From positions 1-11,453 of the forward strand of contig JAHKAF010000073.1 in NCBI GenBank assembly GCA_018825865.1: a stretch of 11,453 nucleotides of DNA. Reading direction: 5' to 3'. Both the position numbers and the translations under genes were made by a program. The notes below the pieces were generated by a model, which saw nothing but the letters and a program-made list of their open reading frames with translations, was not told the origin of the DNA and searched no databases. Positions 6,074 through 9,865 of the stretch are shown here, in pieces (positions within the stretch are counted from its first letter, which is position 1; every line of letters starts with the position of its first letter). The DNA comes from Nanobdellota archaeon. Its GTDB lineage: Archaea > Nanobdellota > Nanobdellia > Pacearchaeales > GW2011-AR1.

Positions 6074-7774
6074 ATGAAAATTTTATTGTTGCATTGTGAT
6101 TATATCAGGTTTAAACCTCTGAAAAAGGCACTGAAGAATATTGGTGATTTGAAGGATAAAGAGGAAAAGAAAGTTGAGGAATGTCTTGTTGTTTTGACTG
6201 CTGTTGAAAAGACAGACAGCGACGTGAAAAAGATTGTTGAGAAATACTCAGAAAATGTCGCGGATGTTGCGAAGCAGGTTAAAACTAAGAACATAGTTCT
6301 TTATCCTTATGCCCATCTATCTAAGAACCTTGGGAGTCCTGAGATTGCTGTGAAGATTTTGGAGGATGTAGAGAAAATTTTGAAGAAAAATTTTGAGGTT
6401 GTTCGCGCGCCGTTTGGGTATTACAAGGAATTTGAATTGAAAGTTAAAGGGCATCCGTTGAGTGAGTTGTCAAGGGAGATTGTCGTCGGAGAGAGTAATG
6501 AAAATGAAGAGGAGAGTTATGACCCGAAACAATTATTGAGGGAAATTTCTAAAACAAAATTAGATAGTTCTAAGTTGAAAGATAATGACCACAGAATTTT
6601 GGGGCAGCAAATGGATTTGTTTAGTTTTAATGAGACTGCGCCAGGGATGGTTTTTTGGCATAATAATGGGTTAGTGATTAGGAATGAGTTGATTGAGTTT
6701 GCAAGAGAACTTCTGAGGAAGACAGGTTATGAGGAGGTTTTGACCCCGCAGATTTTGGATAAGAAGTTGTGGCAGATTTCAGGACACTGGGAAAAGTATA
6801 AGGAAAATATTTTCTTGACTGATTATGAGAAAAGGCAGTTTGCAGTCAAGCCCATGAATTGTCCTGGGGGGTTGTTGATATATAAGAACAAGCCAAAGAG
6901 TTATCGGGATCTGCCTTTGAAATCAGGGGAATTTGGGATTGTGCATAGACAGGAATTGTCAGGAGTTTTAGGAGGGTTGTTCAGAGTTATCCAGTTCACG
7001 CAGGATGATGCCCATGTGTTTTGTACAGAGAAGCAACTTGAACAGGAGATTTTTAATTTGATGGATTTGGTTGATGTTGTTTATTCCAAGTTCGGTTTTG
7101 AGTATAAGATAGAATTGTCGACGAGGCCTGAAAAAAGAATCGGTGACGACAAATTGTGGGATAAGGCAGAGGATATTTTGAAAAGCGTTTTGAAGAAGAG
7201 AAAGGTTAAGTTTAAGATTAACGAGGGAGATGGGGCTTTTTACGGACCGAAGATTGATTTCCATCTGAAGGATTCGCTGGGAAGAACTTGGCAGTGTGGG
7301 ACAATTCAGGTTGATTTTTCAATGCCTGAGAGATTTAATCTGGAGTATACAGACAAAGATAATAAAAAGAAACAGCCTGTTATGATTCACAGAACTATTT
7401 ATGGAAGTCTGGAAAGGTTTATAGGGGTTCTTTTGGAACATACAAATGGGCGTTTGCCGACGTGGCTTGCGCCGATTCAGGTTCGGGTTTTGAATTTTAC
7501 AGACAGGAATCAGGATTATGCTAAGAAAGTTATTAAGCAGCTTGGAGAGAAGATTCCGAGTTTGAGAATCGACGCTGATTTTAGGTCAACGACAGTTCCT
7601 GCGAAGGTCAAGGACGCTGAGTTGATGAAAGTGCCTTATGTGATTGTCGTGGGAGACAGGGAAGAGAAAGATAATAATTTGGCTGTGCGGGTTAGAGGGG
7701 ACAGAAAGATTCAGAACTTTAGTGTTGAAGAATTTGGTGATAAGTTGGAGAAGGAGATTGAGGCGAGGGCCTGA
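6074..7774 (+). CDS. thrS: Threonyl-tRNA synthetase, archaeal type with DTD-like editing domain
   Basis: Class II synthetase charging tRNA(Thr), 566 residues. Residues 1 to about 140 form the archaeal editing domain that removes mischarged serine: MKILLLHCDYIRF, LYPYAHLS (77-83) and APFGYYKEFELKVKGHPLSELSR (112-134) match the Pyrococcus-type domain, which shares a fold with D-aminoacyl-tRNA deacylase. The catalytic core spans about 170-462: APGMVFWHNNGLVIRNEL (motif 1 region), the zinc ligands Cys263 (MNCPG), His314 (DDAH) and His439 (MIHR), motif 2 FRVIQFTQDDAH (303-314), and motif 3 GSLERFIGVLLEH (444-456). An anticodon-binding domain follows (about 463-566). There is no TGS domain. A TATA box sits 26 bp before the start, so the transcript is leaderless. 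The stop is 4 bp from the convergent small gene. Confidence 0.96.
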   Translation: MKILLLHCDYIRFKPLKKALKNIGDLKDKEEKKVEECLVVLTAVEKTDSDVKKIVEKYSENVADVAKQVKTKNIVLYPYAHLSKNLGSPEIAVKILEDVEKILKKNFEVVRAPFGYYKEFELKVKGHPLSELSREIVVGESNENEEESYDPKQLLREISKTKLDSSKLKDNDHRILGQQMDLFSFNETAPGMVFWHNNGLVIRNELIEFARELLRKTGYEEVLTPQILDKKLWQISGHWEKYKENIFLTDYEKRQFAVKPMNCPGGLLIYKNKPKSYRDLPLKSGEFGIVHRQELSGVLGGLFRVIQFTQDDAHVFCTEKQLEQEIFNLMDLVDVVYSKFGFEYKIELSTRPEKRIGDDKLWDKAEDILKSVLKKRKVKFKINEGDGAFYGPKIDFHLKDSLGRTWQCGTIQVDFSMPERFNLEYTDKDNKKKQPVMIHRTIYGSLERFIGVLLEHTNGRLPTWLAPIQVRVLNFTDRNQDYAKKVIKQLGEKIPSLRIDADFRSTTVPAKVKDAELMKVPYVIVVGDREEKDNNLAVRVRGDRKIQNFSVEEFGDKLEKEIEARA

Positions 7775-7778
7775 TGGT

Positions 7779-8027
7779 TTAAGGCGTACTAAGGAATGAT
7801 TTACATTTGTTTTCTAATCCCTTAAGATTTTCTGGGGGAATTAATTTCCACCTACTCTCTTGGTCAAGCCCCTTTGTCTCATAATCCCATTTAATTATGT
7901 TTTGCATAACTTCTACTACATAGGTTAAATCTCCATAAGTATTTTTATCTTTGAACTCTGCTTCAGCATATCCTAAATTTTTGCAAAGCTTAGCAATAAT
8001 CATCCACTGTTCTCTTTCTAATGTCAT
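7779..8027 (-). CDS. Small hypothetical protein
   Basis: An 82-residue protein I do not recognise. It is predicted soluble and mainly helical, with aromatic and charged residues (EREQWMIIAKLCKNLGYAEAEF ... VVEVMQNIIKWDYETKGLDQESRWKLIPPENLKGL). TCCTTAAATA on the same strand is centred about 26 bp before the ATG, the spacing used by other genes here, which supports translation. It is convergent with ThrRS across a 4-bp gap. Confidence 0.6.
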   Translation of the reverse strand: MTLEREQWMIIAKLCKNLGYAEAEFKDKNTYGDLTYVVEVMQNIIKWDYETKGLDQESRWKLIPPENLKGLENKCKSFLSTP

Positions 8028-8048
8028 AGAAATTGTTAACTATAGTCC

Positions 8049-8058
8049 TATTTAAGGA
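8049..8058 (-). promoter_or_regulatory. TATA-like box for the 82-residue protein gene
   Basis: Read leftward, TCCTTAAATA is centred about 26 bp before the ATG at 8027. It fits the leaderless pattern. Confidence 0.45.
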
Positions 8059-8135
8059 TTTATTTCATTTAATATATACTATATAATCATACCAATCCCG
8101 AGGACAATATTGTTAAGTAGTCTCTAAAAGCAAAA

Positions 8136-8146
8136 GATTTATAATG
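8136..8146 (+). promoter_or_regulatory. TATA-like box for the 76-residue protein gene
   Basis: GATTTATAATG is centred about 26 bp before the ATG at 8167. It fits the leaderless pattern. Confidence 0.5.
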
Positions 8147-8166
8147 TCATTTTATAGTGATTATTT

Positions 8167-8397
8167 ATGAAAAAATACGATATTCATCAAATTATGGAAG
8201 ATTATCAGAAGGGTTTAGGCGATGGTGAAAAAGCTTTTGAGTCTATCGGAATTGTAGGCCCCTTAAATGATTTATTCAAAAGAGGTATGCTCACAAAGAA
8301 TGAAAGGATAATAAGAGATTTAATTAGAAAAAGAGAAGGAAGAACCACTTTTAATGAGGTCTTTGATAATTTCTTTGATTCTTATGATGAAGATTAA
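8167..8397 (+). CDS. Small hypothetical acidic protein
   Basis: A 76-residue protein I do not recognise. It has a helical, charged N-terminal half (MKKYDIHQIMEDYQKGL...), a basic central stretch (TKNERIIRDLIRKREGR) and a strongly acidic tail ending FDNFFDSYDED. It is soluble, with no cysteines. A well-placed TATA-like box supports it. Its stop codon overlaps the stop of the convergent methyltransferase gene. Confidence 0.6.
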   Translation: MKKYDIHQIMEDYQKGLGDGEKAFESIGIVGPLNDLFKRGMLTKNERIIRDLIRKREGRTTFNEVFDNFFDSYDED

Positions 8398-8990
8398 CAC
8401 TTCTCCACGATAAATTCAACTTTTAGATTATGAGAAATTTTCTTTTTTATTTTGAAGCCGACTTTTTTGAATAAGTCGTAGATTTCTTTTTCATCGTAAA
8501 GGTAGTAATATCTTTTTCCTTTGTCTCGCCATCCGACTAATTTTTCTTTTGGCGCGTTTTTGAACCTTTTTGAACCTTTGTTCCAGACCGAGATTAGTGC
8601 TTGTGCTTTTGGTTTGAGAACTCTGAATAATTCTTTCACTGCTTGCTCTCGCTGTTTTTCTGATTCTATGCAATGAAGAGAATCAAAACAAATTCCCGCA
8701 TCAAAGAAATCATTTTCATAAGGAATTTTGTGCATTGGAGAAACCTTGAATTCAGCGTCGATGTTTTGTTCTTTTGCTTTCTTTTTTGCGAGTTTAATCA
8801 TTTTAGGCGAGAAGTCAATCAGATACATTTTACTATTTTTAATTTTCATTAGGTGCCGTCCTGCCCCGCTCCCTAAATCAATGATTTTTCCTTTCTGCTT
8901 CTTGAGGAATTCTCTTGCACTCCAAGAAGGTTCCTGTCTAAATTCAAACCATTCAGGTGCAATGTTGTTCCAGACTTGTTTTTGGTTCAT
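8394..8990 (-). CDS. Trm9/ABH8-like SAM-dependent tRNA wobble-uridine methyltransferase
   Basis: A 198-residue class I methyltransferase. Seen: the family opening VWNNIAPEWFEFRQEPSW (6-23), SAM motif I DLGSGAGR (38-45), the acidic residue of motif II in LIDFSP (57-62), CFDSLHCIES (101-110), the helix EQAVKELFRVLKP (115-127), ISVWNKG (133-139), and a tail with GWRDKGKRYYYLYDEKEIYDLF (153-174). The FR..PW opening, the VW strand and the RYYHLY-type tail are typical of Trm9/ABH8 proteins, which methylate carboxymethyl-uridine 34 to mcm5U. Elp3, which makes that carboxymethyl group, is encoded about 900 bp away. Eukaryotic Trm9 needs the zinc partner Trm112; no such gene is visible here. A generic methyltransferase remains possible. 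Confidence 0.75.
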   Translation of the reverse strand: MNQKQVWNNIAPEWFEFRQEPSWSAREFLKKQKGKIIDLGSGAGRHLMKIKNSKMYLIDFSPKMIKLAKKKAKEQNIDAEFKVSPMHKIPYENDFFDAGICFDSLHCIESEKQREQAVKELFRVLKPKAQALISVWNKGSKRFKNAPKEKLVGWRDKGKRYYYLYDEKEIYDLFKKVGFKIKKKISHNLKVEFIVEKC

Positions 8991-9010
8991 AGATTATTTT
9001 ATCACCCTAA

Positions 9011-9021
9011 CTTATTTAAAC
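9011..9021. promoter_or_regulatory. Shared symmetric TATA-like element (Trm9-like / HD gene)
   Basis: TTATTTAAAC on one strand and GTTTAAATAA on the other overlap. The centre, near 9017, is about 26 bp from the ATG at 9043 and 27 bp from the ATG at 8990. Both divergent genes, only 52 bp apart, would then be leaderless from one AT box. Confidence 0.55.
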
Positions 9022-9042
9022 TTTCTTTAATCCTATGTCTTT

Positions 9043-9636
9043 ATGATTAATCTGGTTAATTTTATAACTGAAATAGATAAACTAAAGAGAACCTATCGTT
9101 ATTCGACGATGGATAAGTCTACACATGATTCTGTTGCAGACCACTCTTGGAAGTTGGCGCTTATGGCTATCGTTGTTGCAGAAAAACTAAATTTGGATTT
9201 AGATGTTTTACATGCTGTTAAGTTAGCATTGTTCCATGATTTGCAAGAATATGTTGCTGGAGAAATTGATTCTAGGTTAGTTAAACAAGGGGTGGTGAGT
9301 AAAGAAGAGAAATTTAAGTTAGAAGAAAAAGCTTTGAAGGAGCTTATTGATTCATTTAATGATTTAGGAGAAGATACTTATGATTTATGGAAAGAATTTG
9401 AAGGAGGCAAAACAATGGAGGCAAGATTTGTTAAGGCATTGGATAAATTAGAAGCAATTTCTCATTTAATCAGTGTCGGAGATTTCAAAGATTTGGATTA
9501 TACAGCCACCTATGCTGACGAAGCTGTTAAGGATTTCCCTGAATTAATCCATTTATTGAAAGAAGTTAAAAGTGTACTAAAGAAAAAAGCTGAAAAAGTA
9601 GGAAAGAGATGGAAGTCAGAATATGATTTAGTTTAA
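9043..9636 (+). CDS. HD-domain 5'-nucleotidase of the YfbR/HDDC2 family
   Basis: A 197-residue metal-dependent phosphohydrolase, probably a 5'-(deoxy)nucleoside monophosphatase. Seen: the family opening R-x-x-R-Y-S at 16-21, then SVADHSWKLALMA (30-42) with His34, the HD dyad His65-Asp66 in LFHDLQE (63-69), GEID (73-76; GDI in many relatives), LWKEFE (115-120), and Asp134 in KALDKLEAISH. This H...HD...D set fits YfbR/HDDC2, whose bacterial and human members release phosphate from dNMPs or NMPs. The length matches the family. It has a leaderless promoter shared with the Trm9-like gene, and a long structured spacer follows it. Confidence 0.85.
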   Translation: MINLVNFITEIDKLKRTYRYSTMDKSTHDSVADHSWKLALMAIVVAEKLNLDLDVLHAVKLALFHDLQEYVAGEIDSRLVKQGVVSKEEKFKLEEKALKELIDSFNDLGEDTYDLWKEFEGGKTMEARFVKALDKLEAISHLISVGDFKDLDYTATYADEAVKDFPELIHLLKEVKSVLKKKAEKVGKRWKSEYDLV

Positions 9637-9682
9637 TTCAAATTACGCTCGCAGAGCTCGTAGATGAGCGGTTCACAATCCG

Positions 9683-9701
9683 ATACCCCAAAGGGCATAA
9701 A
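9683..9701 (+). repeat. 19-bp repeat copy, variant ATACCCCAAAGGGCATAAA
   Basis: It differs at one base from the copy inside the Ncs6-like gene (1518-1536). CCC-CAAA-GGG forms a small hairpin at the tip of a longer inverted repeat (9667-9681 / 9710-9721). Confidence 0.75.
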
Positions 9702-9779
9702 CGCTGTCAGGATTGTTCGCTAAGAAATTATTATAATATAGCTTCGCATTATATGTTGAGCTCAAAGTTATTTTTGTTA

Positions 9780-9798
9780 ATACCCTATAGGGCATAAA
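9780..9798 (+). repeat. 19-bp repeat copy, variant ATACCCTATAGGGCATAAA
   Basis: It differs at one base from the 1518 copy. The core CCCTATAGGG is a perfect palindrome. Same orientation as the other two copies. Confidence 0.75.
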
Positions 9799-9831
9799 TA
9801 GTTTATATTAATCGAACGAAGTGAGCAATAG

Positions 9832-9843
9832 TTAAATATAAAA
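9832..9843 (+). promoter_or_regulatory. TATA-like box for elp3
   Basis: TTAAATATAAAA is centred about 27 bp before the ATG at 9866, consistent with a leaderless elp3 transcript starting downstream of the repeat region. Confidence 0.55.
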
Positions 9844-9865
9844 TCTTCTTGATTTATTCTTAGTT

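Larger units (their letters stand above)
9637..9865 (+). other. Structured, repeat-bearing intergenic region
   Basis: There is no credible ORF and no tRNA fold. Structures in order: CGCTC/GAGCG (9646-9650 / 9666-9670); an overlapping long stem AGCG..ACAATCC / GGATTGT.CGCT (9667-9681 / 9710-9721) enclosing a 19-bp repeat copy; TATAAT/ATTATA (9732-9737 / 9748-9753) around a GCTTCGC loop; a T5 run; a second 19-bp repeat copy; and GAACGAAGTGAGC at about 9815-9827. Several oligomers recur in the palindromic inserts within genes, so the region looks like an accumulation site for those elements. A small RNA cannot be excluded. Confidence 0.55.

Noticed and set aside
8028..8166. Regulatory RNA or riboswitch in the spacer between the two small genes
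   Set aside because: Apart from two TATA-like boxes and AT-rich dyads (such as around 8075-8090) no conserved structure is visible.
8728..9030. Plus-strand 100-residue frame opposite the methyltransferase
   Set aside because: It is a composition-driven shadow of the Trm9-like gene, which has full SAM motifs on the other strand.
9656..9690. tRNA-like segment: GCTC..GAGC followed by GGTTCACAATCC, resembling a T-arm
   Set aside because: No acceptor stem or correctly spaced D and anticodon arms could be formed; the sequence pairs better as part of a longer inverted repeat.
9637..9865. CRISPR array
   Set aside because: Only two 19-bp copies here with unlike flanks, and a third copy inside a coding gene 8 kb away; no regular spacers.
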